A stretch of 64,000 nucleotides of DNA. It comes from Marsupella aquatica. Taxonomy: Eukaryota; Marchantiophyta. Under the pieces are notes generated by a model. The model was not told where the DNA came from and searched no databases. It saw only the letters and a program-made list of their open reading frames with translations. The position numbers and the translations under genes were made by a program. The DNA is taken from contig OZ316892.1 in the NCBI GenBank assembly GCA_973895155.1, positions 4,588,001 to 4,652,000 on the forward strand, read 5' to 3'. Positions 1 through 11,971 of this stretch are shown here, one piece after another (position 1 is the stretch's first letter; each line of letters opens with the position of its first letter).

Positions 1-3000
1 TGAAAATTGTTGTTCAGTATGAGGAACTTCTAGCAATATTGAGCATCGTGGAGGCTGTGGCAGCTAAAAGTTACCATGAACGCTTTCATCAAGGACAAGG
101 AGGCTCGGAGCGATTGCTAGTAGAAGGAGATGTGGATGGGTGTTTTGCAAATGGGGAGTGTGACCATATCTTAGAAGGTGAAGTTCAGATGGGTGGCCAA
201 GAACATTTTTACTTGGAACCCAATACCACGCTAGTGTGGACTGCAGATGGTGGCAATGAAGTACATATGATTTCATCTACTCAGGTGAGAACTCTTCATT
301 CTGACACATGGGATGGAATGCAATTGTATCCTGGTGCAGGTAATTGGTAGCTCAATTATGTATTTATCTTACTCTCAATTAATTGTGCGAGAGTATCTCT
401 TTTGAATATGCACTCAATCCTCTCAACCATATTTCACGCAGGCACCCCAAAAGCATCAGAAATGGGTGGCGCATGTGCTTGATCTTCCCATGAGCAAAGT
501 CGTGTGCAAAACAAAGCGAATTGGTGGCGGTTTTGGGGGCAAGGAGACGAGATCAGCCATGGTTGCTGCTTTAGCTTGCCTCCCAGCGTATTTGTTGCGG
601 AGACCGGTCAAGCTCACTTTGGACAGAGATATTGATATGATGATCACTGGTCAAAGGCATGCGTTCCTGAGTAAATATAAGGTACCTCTATGAAACGACT
701 TCGGCAAATGTGCTTATTTGTCACCTACCTCCAATTTGTCCCCAAAACAATGTCGAGTGTCGTATTCTGTTGCATCTAGCATCTGGTACCAAAATGTGGG
801 TTAGTTTTTCCCTTTGATGCCAAAATTTGATTTTCAACAGAGTATGGAACATAGAGCTGTGCGATTTGCCGCACTGTACAATCAGACACGCTTTAACATC
901 GCTTGAAGCATGATGTTTTTGGAAGAAGGCATTTTCCTTTCTGCTGCTTAAGACTTCCTTTCCAATATGTTCACCCTTATTGCAGGAGACCTGGATTTTG
1001 GTGATGAATTGTCTATGCTTTGCAGGTTGGATTTACCAAAGAAGGGAAGGTTTTGGCTTTGGACTTGGATATGTACAACAATGGAGGCTCCTCATTGGAC
1101 TTGTCACATTCCATTCTTGAGAGGGCAATGTTTCACTCTGATAATGTTTATGTGATACCTAATGTCCGTATAGAAGGGAAGGTCTGCAAGACTAATTTAT
1201 CGAGCAACACTGCGTTTCGAGGATTTGGGGGTCCTCAAGGGATGCTTATTGCCGAGAACTGGATGGAGAGAATTGCTCGCGTTGTCAATCGACCCCCCGA
1301 ATATATTCGGGTAGAATCCCATTCTGGCTACCTCCCATTCCTATTTTATGTGTCGGTCACAGCTATTTTATTTGCTGATGAGCGCTAGCAATAAAACTTA
1401 CTCCAACGTACAAACATTTTAACTTGAAAGTGCCATGAATGATTGTCACAAGCAATATGCTAGCGTCCAGCACTGTAATAGGCACACTCCATAAAAGCAG
1501 TGGCATATGAGGATTCCTTCAGTTGAGTTGTCAAGATTCAGGGCAGTGCTCTGGCTTCAATTATATAGAAATGGGAGTTCTAACACATCTGATGAACAGG
1601 AACTGAACTTTCACAAGGAAGGGCATACGGTACATTATGGACAGAAAATGGAGCATTGCACCATTCAAAAGGTGTGGACTCAGTTGAAGTCATCGTGTGA
1701 ATTTGACAAACGACGTGCTGAGGTTGATACTTTCAATAAGAATAATCGCTGGAAGAAAAGAGGGATTGCGATGGTTCCCACCAAATTTGGCATCTCATTT
1801 ACAACAAAGTTTCTTAACCAGGTGCGGCGTGGGCCCGAGAATCTCTATTGGAAATAACGAGCAACGTGATTGGAGAGTTATCCATTCATGCTCTTGCTTT
1901 TAGCTGAAAATTAGGATTTTAATTTCGTTGCGTGGTTAATATGATTGCCTCATGTATCTCTTCGTCCAGGGTGAGAGGAAACCGAAAAAGAAAAGAAAAA
2001 GGAAATGTCACTGAGAGGCTTGAGTTGGACGTTAAGACTTGCTCACTTGTAATAACCAATGTACTGACCACGTAGTCTTGGTCTCTGAGCAGGCTGGAGC
2101 CTTGGTACAAGTTTATACTGATGGGACAGTTTTAGTAACCCATGGAGGAGTAGAAATGGGACAAGGTCTACATACGAAGGTGGCCCAAATTGCAGCCAGC
2201 GCCTTTGGAATCCCGACGAGTCAAGTTTTCATCTCTGAGACCAGCACCGACAAGGTTTGTTCAATGGAATGGTTCATACTACTTCGCTTCGGTCTAGCAT
2301 ATATAAGTAGGCATTTATATCAACATGGGCGGGTTGATTTTGATATGTGTGAGATAGGTAACAATGTTAAGAAGCGTTAATAAACAACACAAATGGTCAC
2401 TTGTAACAATAGATCGATTTACACATGTTCAGTGTGAACTTTCCCTAATGGCAATACAATTCCGAAACAATTTTTTGGACGAGAGAGCTTTTCTGATTGC
2501 GTACTGTCCCACTTTTCAGGTGCCTAATGCGTCTCCTACGGCAGCTTCTGCAAGTTCGGATATGTATGGTGCTGCTGTATTAGATGCGTGCGAGCAGATT
2601 AAAGCCCGCCTGAGCCACCTGACTAAAGAAATGCCTCAAGCCTCATTTGCTGAGGTACGTACTGGAAAGTAGTGCAGCAGACAACGCCAAAGTTTGATTT
2701 TGGAATCGGTGTAACCACTTACTAAACTCGTTGTATGAATGTATGGCAGGTGGTACTTACTGGCTATTTACAGCGGGTCGACCTTTCAGCACATGGTTTC
2801 TTCATCACGCCTGATATTGGTTTTGATTGGGACGTTGGGAAAGGCAAGCCCTTTGCCTACTACACATTCGGTGCAGCCTTTGCAGAGACTGAGATTGACA
2901 CGCTAACTGGAGACTTCTATCTTCGACGTGTGGATATCGTCATGGATTTAGGACACTCAATAAACCCTGCAATTGATATTGGCCAGGTCAGTCTCATGCT

Positions 3001-4142
3001 GAAGATCAAAGTAATTGTTGCTGCAGCATAGGGAGTACATGTAGTGTCGAGTATTAAGTTTTTTGCTGGGGATTGCTTTTTCTTGAGGGTTTCAACCATT
3101 AGATTGATGCGAGGAAATGTAGACCACTTCAAAGCTCAGCAGAGGTATCAAATCGGATGCTGACTGTGGTCTATGGTGGCTATTTGGTCTCGCAGATAGA
3201 AGGAGGATTTTTACAGGGCTTAGGGTGGGTAGCTTTGGAGGAGCTCAAGTGGGGTGACAAGGCCCATCCATGGGTGAGACCAGGCCACTTGTTCACACAG
3301 GGACCAGGAACTTACAAAATACCAACTTGCAATGACGTCCCGATTGACTTTAGGGTTATGCTACTGAAGGTACAAACTTCGGTTCATTTCTAGCTTTTAT
3401 ACACTTTCGCATGTCAGCATCATTGTCCCGTCAAGTTCCCTTGACATGCTCACGAACATGCCTTTTGTATGCCCCTAGACCCTATGTCCTTGCAGAAGAG
3501 GGCCAATTTTGAAGTGAATGGAGTGCTTATAGTTCATTTTCAAAACTTCGGGGATTCAGGGCACCATAATTAGTCGCAGAAGAGGGCCAATTTTGAAGTG
3601 AATGGAGTGCTTATTGTTCATTTTCAAAACTGCGGTGATTCAAGTCACCATAATTAGTCCCTAATGTTCGATAACAAAAGAAAAAGTACGAAAAAAGCTG
3701 ATTAACAAAGAAAAGAAGTACTTAAAAATGTATATTTTGTCCTCAAATTTCTGGGACAGTGGTGATTTAAGGACTTTGAAAAGCTCCTTTTCAGTATCAT
3801 CCAGTTTACATTGCCCAGAAAGACTCCTTTAAAAGTATCATCCATTCATTTTACGTTGCCCAGAAAGTTAAGTCTACTGTGAATTTTGGTTGTGTGCAGG
3901 ATGCTCCAAATCCCAAGGCAGTCCATTCGTCCAAAGCAGTTGGAGAGCCACCATTGTTTTTGGCATCTGCAGCTCTATTTGCAATTAAGGATTCAATTTT
4001 GGCTGCCAGAAAGGACAGCGGACTGGATGGCTGGTTTGTGCTGGATACACCCGCCACTCCAGAACGCATTCGCATGGCATGTGCAGATTCATTTACTAAA
4101 CCACATGCTGCCCCTGATATCCGGCCAAAATTAAGTGTCTAG
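1..4142 (+). CDS. XDH: Xanthine dehydrogenase, C-terminal molybdopterin-domain half (5' partial, nine exons)
   Basis: Oxidises hypoxanthine and xanthine to uric acid in purine breakdown. The window holds only the molybdenum-cofactor part of the roughly 1,350-residue enzyme. Exons, all with GT-AG introns and all joining in frame: ..284, 442-681, 1026-1310, 1600-1821, 2093-2254, 2520-2654, 2750-2986, 3196-3369 and 3900-4142, ending in TAG. Visible signatures are [15 protein letters not shown] in the first exon, [10 protein letters not shown], the [10 protein letters not shown] loop with its active-site arginine, [32 protein letters not shown] and, in the last exon, KAVGEPP with the catalytic glutamate. 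Similarity to plant XDH is continuous across every junction, so the gene looks intact. FAD and Fe-S domains lie upstream of the window. The natural use of TAG here also shows that TAG is a normal stop in this genome. Confidence 0.96.
3492..3659 (+). repeat. 84-bp tandem duplication inside the last XDH intron
   Basis: Two near-identical copies (period 84) start with gcagaagagggccaatt at 3492 and 3576. A second short duplication follows around 3795-3870 (two stretches ending in ttgcccagaaag). Both are intronic, so the coding frame is unaffected. Confidence 0.85.
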
Positions 4143-5516
4143 TCTCTATTTTCCTGGGAATATCTAGTCTGTATTTTAGTATCCAAAGATCAAAAGCGGA
4201 GTCAACTCCGAATGGTGAAACATATAATGATAGTATAACCCTAGTTGTAGCACTGCAACATTAAAGAACAGCTTTTTACTGGTTTTCCTGAAGGGAGTCA
4301 TCTGATTCCCTCTTTTTTTCACTAGGTAAAACTAAAAGGTATTGTTTTTTAAGGTTCCAGGTCATTATATGGTATATAAACGAGGCTCATCCAATCTCAG
4401 GATGAACTCTGTATAAAGTAGAGTAGAGAGGACGATACCAGGGTTGCAAGCCCATCCAGACAATTTTGTATAGTACTCCAATTGTGTACTATCTATGATG
4501 GGGTTCTTGCCGGTACTGAAGGTCACATGCAGAGGATGGCCTAGCTTTACCGTCCTGTAATGAAGCAAGAAAATTGCTGTGTCCAGTTGAGTTGAGGGCA
4601 GCCTTTCAATTCGAGCAGGTCACTTTCGTGTGTGCAGCTCATTAGTGAAATCTTGTGATCTTCAGATTGTGTTCTTCGAAAGTAGAAGCTCAATATCTGT
4701 CATGCAGATCTCAGCAAAGTTGAAGTTTGAGAAGAAAACGTTAGAAGCCCGTCAAGCAAGTTTTCAGAAAGTTTGTGAAAGAAAGAATTCTCCAAAGATT
4801 GTCAATGGGAAAGACTAGCATTCTGTTTGCATGGCCTCATGCAAACGGGACACTAAGATGCGCAAAAGCCTAGCAAACACGAAGGGTTTCACTCTACATC
4901 TCCGCAAATCGAATTCGCTTGTGCCAAGTGGTTAAAAAAGCGCTTGGCCTCGGTCTTCACCGGAATGCAGAGCAAAGCGAGCTCAACAGATTGCATAGCA
5001 ATGAGAAGGATGATGACACGTAGGCACGTTGCCAGCCACTCATAAAAACAACCGGTGAATGCAAAACTTGGTTGTCGTGTCAGCTCTAGACGTTGAATTG
5101 GGTCGCCCCTTGTACCTTGTCTGCTCCGGCCAATTGTCAATTGTAAACGGGCCCACAAACAGCGAAGAAGGCCTGAGCAGGGGACTCAATGCGCAGGAGC
5201 CTACGACACCATAGCTTTTGGGGTAGTGCATCTCGACTGGAACAGCTCGCATCCGCTGCTAGCATATCCATTGTACACAATAGTAGAATTAGAATTGTAG
5301 AAGCTGTGGTAACAAGCATCGTCCAACTTCTGATGCACCACAGTTGTAGGAGCCTCCACGCTGGATTGTCATTGGACGACTTCGAATGTAGCATTATTTC
5401 AGAAGTTTCTACGTTGAATTGTCATCAGACGACGCATTTGTTTTGAGGTAGTGCGTCAGGAATCGACATTGAATTCAGCACGGTGCCGGCGCAGCATAAG
5501 AAGTCCTCGGACAGGT
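4143..5516. other. Intergenic region between XDH and the SDR gene
   Basis: Holds the XDH 3' untranslated region and the promoter/5' leader of the next gene. I see no convincing additional coding sequence; the short open frames here have no recognisable motif. Around 5340-5435 two imperfect copies of a ttgtcat(c/t)(a/g)gacgac motif occur. No clear TATA box stood out. Confidence 0.5.
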
Positions 5517-6521
5517 ATGGCTTCCACGTTACATTCGTTGATGCGAATCCCTCTGCTATCCAGATTTCCGCTTCCCAGTAGCAAGGTGAGGAGTGGCATC
5601 ATCGCCATACCTGCCACTAGAGGTCTAAAATGTGGGTACCTGGGAAGGCGTGACTTCGTCACAGGCAGCACTGCTGCTGCTGCTACAATGCTTGTGGCCC
5701 TGTCCACTGCGACTCCCTCCGCCATTGCGGGCACATCAGCGCCACCAGATGCGTCATCATCGGCGCAGGAGGGAGTGAACCCAGGTCGTGAGAGCGGTGC
5801 TGGAAAGACAGTCTTCGTCGCTGGATCGACGGGAAGCACAGGCAAGCGCATTGTGAGAGAGCTGCTCGCGAAGGGGTTTAAGGTGCGAGCCGGGTGCCGG
5901 GACATCGCCAAGGCGAGGCAGGCCCTTCTGTCTGGCAGTGGCGTCGACGGTGGTGACATCGAATTCGTGCTTGCGGACGTCACTCAGGGCAAGGAGAAGC
6001 TCGCTCAGGCTGTCAGGGGAGTGGACGCCGTCGTGGTCGCCACCGGCTTCCGCCCGAAAATCACCGATCCGCTCGCATCATGGAATGTTGACAATCTCGG
6101 CACTGTCGCTCTCGTCGATGCGTGCGGCATCGCCGGTGTGAAGCGCTTCGTGCTGGTGAGCTCTCTTCTGGTGAATGGAGCGGCTGTGGGACAATTCCTC
6201 AACCCCGCCTACATCTTTCTGAACCTCATCGGCCTCACTTTGGTGGCCAAGCTTCAAGCCGAGAAGTACGTCCGGCAGTCCGGAATCGAGTACACCATCA
6301 TCAGACCCGGCGGATTGAAGAACGAGAGTCCGAGCGGGAACATTGTGCTTTCACCTGAGGACACTCTGTTCGATGGTTCTGTGTCGAGGGATACCGTCGC
6401 GCAGCTCGCTGTGGATTCATTGCTCTATCCGGAATCATCTTTCAAAGTGGTGGAGCTCGTTGCGAAACCTGATGCGCCTGTAAAGTCTGTGCAAGAACTC
6501 CTAGCGGCCATAGGTGCTTAA
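5517..6521 (+). CDS. Chloroplast atypical SDR / NAD(P)-binding protein, At2g34460 family, with a Tat-like second targeting signal
   Basis: A single-exon gene for 334 residues, starting at the first in-frame ATG; the upstream in-frame part has no ATG. Residues 1-43 look like a plastid transit peptide (Ser/Arg/Pro-rich, few acidic residues). Residues 44-71 have a twin Arg, then a hydrophobic Ala/Thr/Val run and a SAIAG end, which resembles a thylakoid Tat signal with an AxA cleavage site. The Rossmann fold starts with VAGSTGSTGKR (GxxGxxG at about 103-109). FVLVSSLLVNGAA, NPAYIFLNLIGLTLVAKLQAEKY and TIIRPGGLKNE follow, which match the plastid protein At2g34460 closely. The family binds NAD(P) and is plastid or plastoglobule associated; its substrate is unknown to me. 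The gene is GC-richer than its surroundings and has no intron, so a retrocopy is possible, but the frame is fully intact. Confidence 0.88.
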   Translation: MASTLHSLMRIPLLSRFPLPSSKVRSGIIAIPATRGLKCGYLGRRDFVTGSTAAAATMLVALSTATPSAIAGTSAPPDASSSAQEGVNPGRESGAGKTVFVAGSTGSTGKRIVRELLAKGFKVRAGCRDIAKARQALLSGSGVDGGDIEFVLADVTQGKEKLAQAVRGVDAVVVATGFRPKITDPLASWNVDNLGTVALVDACGIAGVKRFVLVSSLLVNGAAVGQFLNPAYIFLNLIGLTLVAKLQAEKYVRQSGIEYTIIRPGGLKNESPSGNIVLSPEDTLFDGSVSRDTVAQLAVDSLLYPESSFKVVELVAKPDAPVKSVQELLAAIGA

Positions 6522-6529
6522 TCAAATAA

Positions 6530-6650
6530 AGAAAATCCGAATTCGATTCAATTCCTAGATTCTTGTGATTCCTTGCACAGATGCTCCGAATTCGATTCAA
6601 TTCCTCGACTATTGTGATTCCTTGCACAGACGCTCCAAGCAGTTCAGAAA
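6530..6650 (+). repeat. Short tandem duplication in the SDR gene 3' region
   Basis: Two copies of about 49 bp beginning ccgaattcgattcaattcct (near 6537 and 6586), each ending with tgattccttgcacaga. A third partial ccgaattcgatt lies near 6697. Probably within or just after the 3'UTR. Confidence 0.7.
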
Positions 6651-6779
6651 TTCGTATGTTTGTGAATTGTGTAAATTATGATGCATGGGAGTCATTCCGA
6701 ATTCGATTCTTCGACTCTTTGTAAACTAGCCTGATTGTTCTTTGATCTCAAATAGAGGTGAGAACATTCAAGCTCGTTC

Positions 6780-7262
6780 TCCGTTCATTCTCACACATTC
6801 GTGTCCAATTGGTTTCAAAAAATGACTACTCACACGCAACCACATCACGCATTCGCTCCCAATTGGTTTCAGATGACTCACATGCAGCCCGTTCACCCTT
6901 CTCCTTCAATTGGTTTCAAATGACTTCGGACACGAACATCGATTTCAGAACTTTTCTCCTTCAATTGGTTTCAAATGACTTCTCACACGAAGCATCAATT
7001 TCAGAACCCTTCTCCTTCAATTGGTTTCAATTTCAGAACTCTTCTCCTTCAGTTGGTTTCAAATGACTTCTCACACGAAGCATCAATTTCAGAACCCTTC
7101 TCCTTCAATTGGTTTCAAATGATTTCTCACACTAAGCATCAATTTTCAGAACTTTTCTCCTTCAGTTGTTTTAAATGACTTCTCACACGAAGCATCAATT
7201 TCAGAACCCTTCTCCTTCAATTGGTTTCAAATGACTTCTCACAGGAAGCATCAATTTCAGAA
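6780..7262 (+). repeat. Minisatellite, about 55-bp units
   Basis: About nine units containing cttcaattggtttcaaatga followed by cttctcacacgaagcatc and aatttcagaac. Spacing is mostly 54-57 bp, with one shortened unit near 7030. The open frames crossing it only reflect the repeat. Confidence 0.9.
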
Positions 7263-7490
7263 CTCGAGAGACTCATGTGAGGAATCACTTGATCCTCCTC
7301 AGGTCCCGCTACATTTCAGAATTTTGACAATTGCACCATAGCAGGTCGTGAGCAGATCGGAGAAGAAATTGCGTCAAAACAGAAATTGATACCGAAAGCT
7401 ACTAGTATGTTGGAGGTCAACAACTCTTCAGTCCCTCAATAACACGGAGTCCAATCCAATCAGCCTGCCGTCCATGATGCAACACCCCGC

Positions 7491-7663
7491 AGCGCATAGC
7501 AACACCAGTTTGGTCAATGTTTTCCTCTCACTTTCGATCTTATTAAAAAAACTGGCACTGTCTAGTCTCCGTCGTGCAGCGCATAGCAACACCAGTTTGG
7601 TCAATGTTTTCCTCTCACTTTCGATCTTATTAAAAAAACTGGCACTGTCTAGTCTCCGTCGTG
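7491..7663 (+). repeat. 87-bp perfect tandem duplication
   Basis: Two copies starting agcgcatagcaacaccag at 7491 and 7578 are virtually identical over 87 bp and end at gtctccgtcgtg. This indicates a very recent duplication. Confidence 0.9.
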
Positions 7664-7699
7664 TGTTCAATGATCCCTCCCAGATGCCTTTCACATTCC

Positions 7700-9687
7700 A
7701 GATGCCTTTCACATTACATGTTATACTCTCACTCCTCTACCCTTCGACTAAAGTCTTGGCTTAAATCTTGGCATATGCCTATCGCGCATGGTGTAGTGCA
7801 TCTTAGAGGCTCCCACGAGAACAAACCAACCATGGTGGGCAATCACAAGGAACAGAGGGACCTGCCAAACAAGAAGTGCTACCAAACGAGAAGTGTGTTT
7901 TTGATTTTGTAAAAATAGTATAAAATTTCAAATATAGATAATTTTTGTCCAAAAATATCAAATCAGTAAAATCTCCAAATAAGTTACACTTAATCATTCC
8001 TGCAAAGAATATCTTTGGTTTGCTAATACAACTCTTATTCCCCACTACTTTTTTGTATATCAATGCCATCAAACCAAAACATCACAATAATCTAGAATTG
8101 GCCTCTTCTACTTCAGAAGTATTTTGAAAAGTAGATACCCCGTATCCACTTTCCGATTCAAACTGGCCATTTCACGCCCAAAACAAATTGTTTTGATTGT
8201 TTTGGATCCTTTGGGGTTAAAAAAAGTAAAATTCCGGCAATAATTTCACCTCTGTAAAACCCCCTACCACACAAATGCTTCTCATGAAACCACAATCCCC
8301 TAACGTAGTTGGTCAAAATCCAAGCTCTCTCGAATGATAACCCTACAAACCAACAACAACACATTGACCGACCAAACAAGAAATGTCACCAGCAAATGAG
8401 AAGTGTGTTTTTGATTTTGCAAAAAATGACAAAAAATACCTAAAATTTATGTCAAAAACATGAATTCAATGATGAATCCAAAATTGGATCCAACAATGGA
8501 TTCCAAGTTGGTATACTTTCTAACCAAAAATGCTGAATCCTTAAAATTTCTGATTTTATAACATTTTATCTCTCAAAAATTTAGAAAACATTAAACCCGT
8601 AAAACAATGATTCCCAAGTACTCTCTCCAAACGATAAATCAATGCTTTCTCCCAAACTTAAGAAACTCTAATCTCCGTTCGGCAAGCAGATAACACAAAC
8701 CAAAATGGGATACGCCGATGGGATATTTGGCGTTTGCATTTACCAAAAAGGTAAAATTTTTAATATTTACCAATGGTAAATTAACCTACTACAAATAATT
8801 TACTGTCAACCAGAGTCAATCTACACAGTCAGTTAAGTTAACCAAAGCACATCTTTGCGACTTATTTCAGGTTGAAGCACCACATGAATACGAGATGGGA
8901 TCCATGTATCCAATTATATCAGATTCAACCTCCTGTATTTGTCATCCGCCACTCTCAATCTCATAGTTGACAAGTTTGAATACTAATAGGGATCCGTGCC
9001 AAGAATTGTCGAAAAACACGGATACCAAATTAGGTGCCATTACTACATAGCACTCCAAGATTTTTGGGAATGCAGGTTCCCAATGGCACTAAAGAATTGA
9101 CAAACTACTTCAAGAACCTAATTTGGTTGTTGAGAGTGAAGACCCGCCTAAATCTTGGGTTACATCTGTAATTAAGAGGAAATAGCTCTCGAGTCCTCGC
9201 CCCATATATAGTGACAATTGGACCAATTACATTAAAGATGTATGCACTCGATCAAATGGTCTAGAGACTAAAATATGAGATTCTCGGCAGATGATAAGCT
9301 TGGACTTAGCTAATGCGCAGGGTATGCACGGGTCAGGATTAGTTGGTGACATCTGCTACTACCATCTCTTCAATATGTCTGTCAGCATGTAACTTTTATC
9401 TTTCATTTAATTTGTGAATCTACAATGTAGGGTGTTGAGAGTACTGCGAGACCCACTATTGGCCGCAACAACTTGACAAACTGGCAAAGTACAGTTGGGG
9501 TCGAACAATAAGTACTTTTAGAGCATCTACCTTGCGTGCTGTAGCCCCACTGTTGTGAACAACAAATTTGGACCGCCATCCATGCCAGCATACACCTAGC
9601 TCCTCGCTAGTTCTAGCAAGTGTTCCCACATGTTGCGGTATTACGGGTTTAAACCCTAAACTATTACGCATAATAGATAGTTGACAA

Positions 9688-9688
<1 letters not shown>
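7700..9688. other. AT-rich gene-free region
   Basis: No coding sequence is supported. It contains a diverged direct repeat: gagaagtgtgtttttgattt, preceded by accaaac-type sequence, occurs near 7890 and 8399, with similar flanks. It is probably old transposon-derived sequence. Confidence 0.5.

Positions 9689-9722
<34 letters not shown>
9689..9722. repeat. (TA)n microsatellite
   Basis: About 17 uninterrupted TA dinucleotides. Confidence 0.95.
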
Positions 9723-9723
<1 letters not shown>

Positions 9724-10369
9724 GAGATGAACAGATTTACTTCAGGAAGAAGTGAAAGATGAACATATCCAGAACCAGGTGAGAACCCAACCCGCTTCAC
9801 TATTGATCGTGAGTGCGTCTTCAGCATGACTCTCCCAGTGTCATGATTGTTAAAAAATTATATGGCGAATAGCCCCTATCTATCTTGTGTCAGATGATTT
9901 CATTAATGTACTTGATAAGAGAATTGAACAGAGGTAAACACGTCAAAGGAATGGCGAATTAATTTGATGTGGATGGTTGACTGGTGTTGTACGCTTGAAC
10001 TTGCATTGTGCCTTCCAAACTGCTCCTGAATCCTCTGCATGACAAATGGTGTTAGGATGCCACCTAAGACCACTAATATCTCGATGCATCTGAAAGAATA
10101 CTACTGTTTGCCGTCCAGGGCTGAAAATTGGGATGTGGATCGTGCCAGAATGTGCTTACAGGAATTGCCAGGCAAGTCCGAACATGAAGCCTATGCGAGA
10201 ATATATAATCGTCCGTGCTAATGCTCCTTGAGCACAGCTTCCGGGTCTAGCTACAAGCTGATAATCCTGTCTTTGACAGATAGTTCCATCGATCAACAAA
10301 CTTTGAGGAGTCACATGATTGAAGATAGGACGATTCAGACAAGTCAAGCATCTAGCTTCCATGAGTGAT

Positions 10370-10850
10370 TATTGACACGGTCTTCCAACTTCGTGAACGA
10401 GTGTGTAGAATCACGCAAAACTGACTCTACGCTGTAGGAAGGAAAAATCTACAGAATTATATCATGCAAATTAATGTAAGGCCCATAATTAACCTATCGA
10501 CTCAGTAGATATGCAAAGCAGACTCGAGGATAAATTTCCGGAAAGAAAGCAATTGCATACGAGAATTAGTGCTCATTTCATTATGATCCTGAGAAAGCCA
10601 GAACAGAGTACATATGTGATGCTAGACGATCCTCAGTCCTCCTGCTCACCGTTGTCCCGGCCCACTGCTGCCATCTGGCTACAGCGTATTCAAATCGATC
10701 GAGAGCGCGCGCGCTATGTCCCTTGTCAGGCTGACACTACTAACCGACACGCATGTTTTGACGAGCACCTAACGGGGAAGTATGCCTTCAATGCGCCAGT
10801 TTTCCCTGAAAGTAAGATTTCGGGTGGGATTTACTGCCAGATATAAAGAA
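10370..10850 (+). repeat. Segmental duplication, marker segment U, copy 1
   Basis: Shares gacacggtcttccaacttcg-type sequence, agaacagagtacatatgtga, gctgccatctggctacagc and aggctgacactactaaccga with 15.4-15.83 kb and 21.48-21.93 kb. Directly after it (10855-11000) the sequence matches the 3' flank of the F-box gene at 25.75-25.88 kb. Gene X and the F-box gene, which lie between U and this flank in copy 3, are therefore missing here. Confidence 0.85.
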
Positions 10851-11040
10851 ATTCGTTGTTAAGGTAATTAAGCCTATTAAGATTGTGACAACATTATACC
10901 ATTGTATTTCACATTTAAATATATTTTACTGTAAGTATAGGCCTAGTGTACCAAACTACCCTTTTGTCCGGAAATTTCAGAAAGTGGGACTTACAGACAG
11001 GGACGTGTAATTCGTTGTAACGGTAGGCCAGACTATAATC

Positions 11041-11410
11041 GATCATTTCTCACTTCCATTCCCAACTCTTTGTACCAGTAGGTGCATGCGTTACTGTGTA
11101 CAATCGATCATTTGTCAGTTTCCATTCCCAACTCTTTGTACCAGTAGGTGCATGTGTTACTGTGTACAATCGATCATTTGTCAGTTTCCATTCCCAACTC
11201 TTTGTATCAGTAGATGTCGTATGGTGTCGAATCTGTCATTTGTCAGTTTCCATTCCCAACTCTTTGTACCAATTCAATAGATGTGGTATGCATGGTGCAG
11301 GATCGGTCGTTTGTCAGTTTCCATTCCCAACTCTTTGTACCAGTAGATGTGGTATAGCGTAGAATCGGTTATTTGTCAGTTTCCATTCCCAACTCAAAGT
11401 ACGTACCAGT
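11041..11410 (+). repeat. Minisatellite, about 60-70-bp units
   Basis: Six copies of gtttccattcccaactcttt followed by gtaccagtag. Degenerate copies of the same unit lie at 25.9-26.07 kb, in the equivalent place of duplication copy 3. Confidence 0.9.
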
Positions 11411-11971
11411 AGATATGGAATGGTGAACCTTCCCGTATTTAAGCATCCAGACAGATCTATCAGGGGCACTGTACACTGTCCTGAAATTTTTGAAAGCTTG
11501 TTATCCTGAAAGTTGGCGGATCGGAAGCCTTCTCACATAAGTTTCATAGAGAGAGCTTTCACTTTGGGCGGATTTCAATCTGCAATAGAGTAGCAAGGAC
11601 TGCAGGATCTGAACGAAGGTGGGGACGTGGGGATCTAAGGAAGGGAAGAGGATATGGGCGGGGATATTGGAGGCCTGGAGCTAGTGCAACCAGATCGAAG
11701 TGGGGTGCAGAGAATTGATATGTAGGTACGTGCAGACACGTTCGAGGCAATAACCAGGGAAGAAACAAGAGAAGGAACCTGTAGTTCCTAAAACCTTCTA
11801 TGGAGGTGAGATCTGCAGCTGGGAGCAACAGTCCGACGAGAGATTACAATAAACTTCAGAGCATGCATCTAAAACCACTATAGGAGGAGAAACTCCCAAG
11901 GGATGTATAGTGCAGAACCTCTGCTTGAGATTTGTGACATTCGCAGCTAGCTGAAACGAAGGCTCTAGAAA

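Noticed and set aside
9403-10362. Several 60-120-codon frames around the (TA)n repeat
   Set aside because: No motif, no splice support, low-complexity Tyr-Ile runs from the microsatellite.
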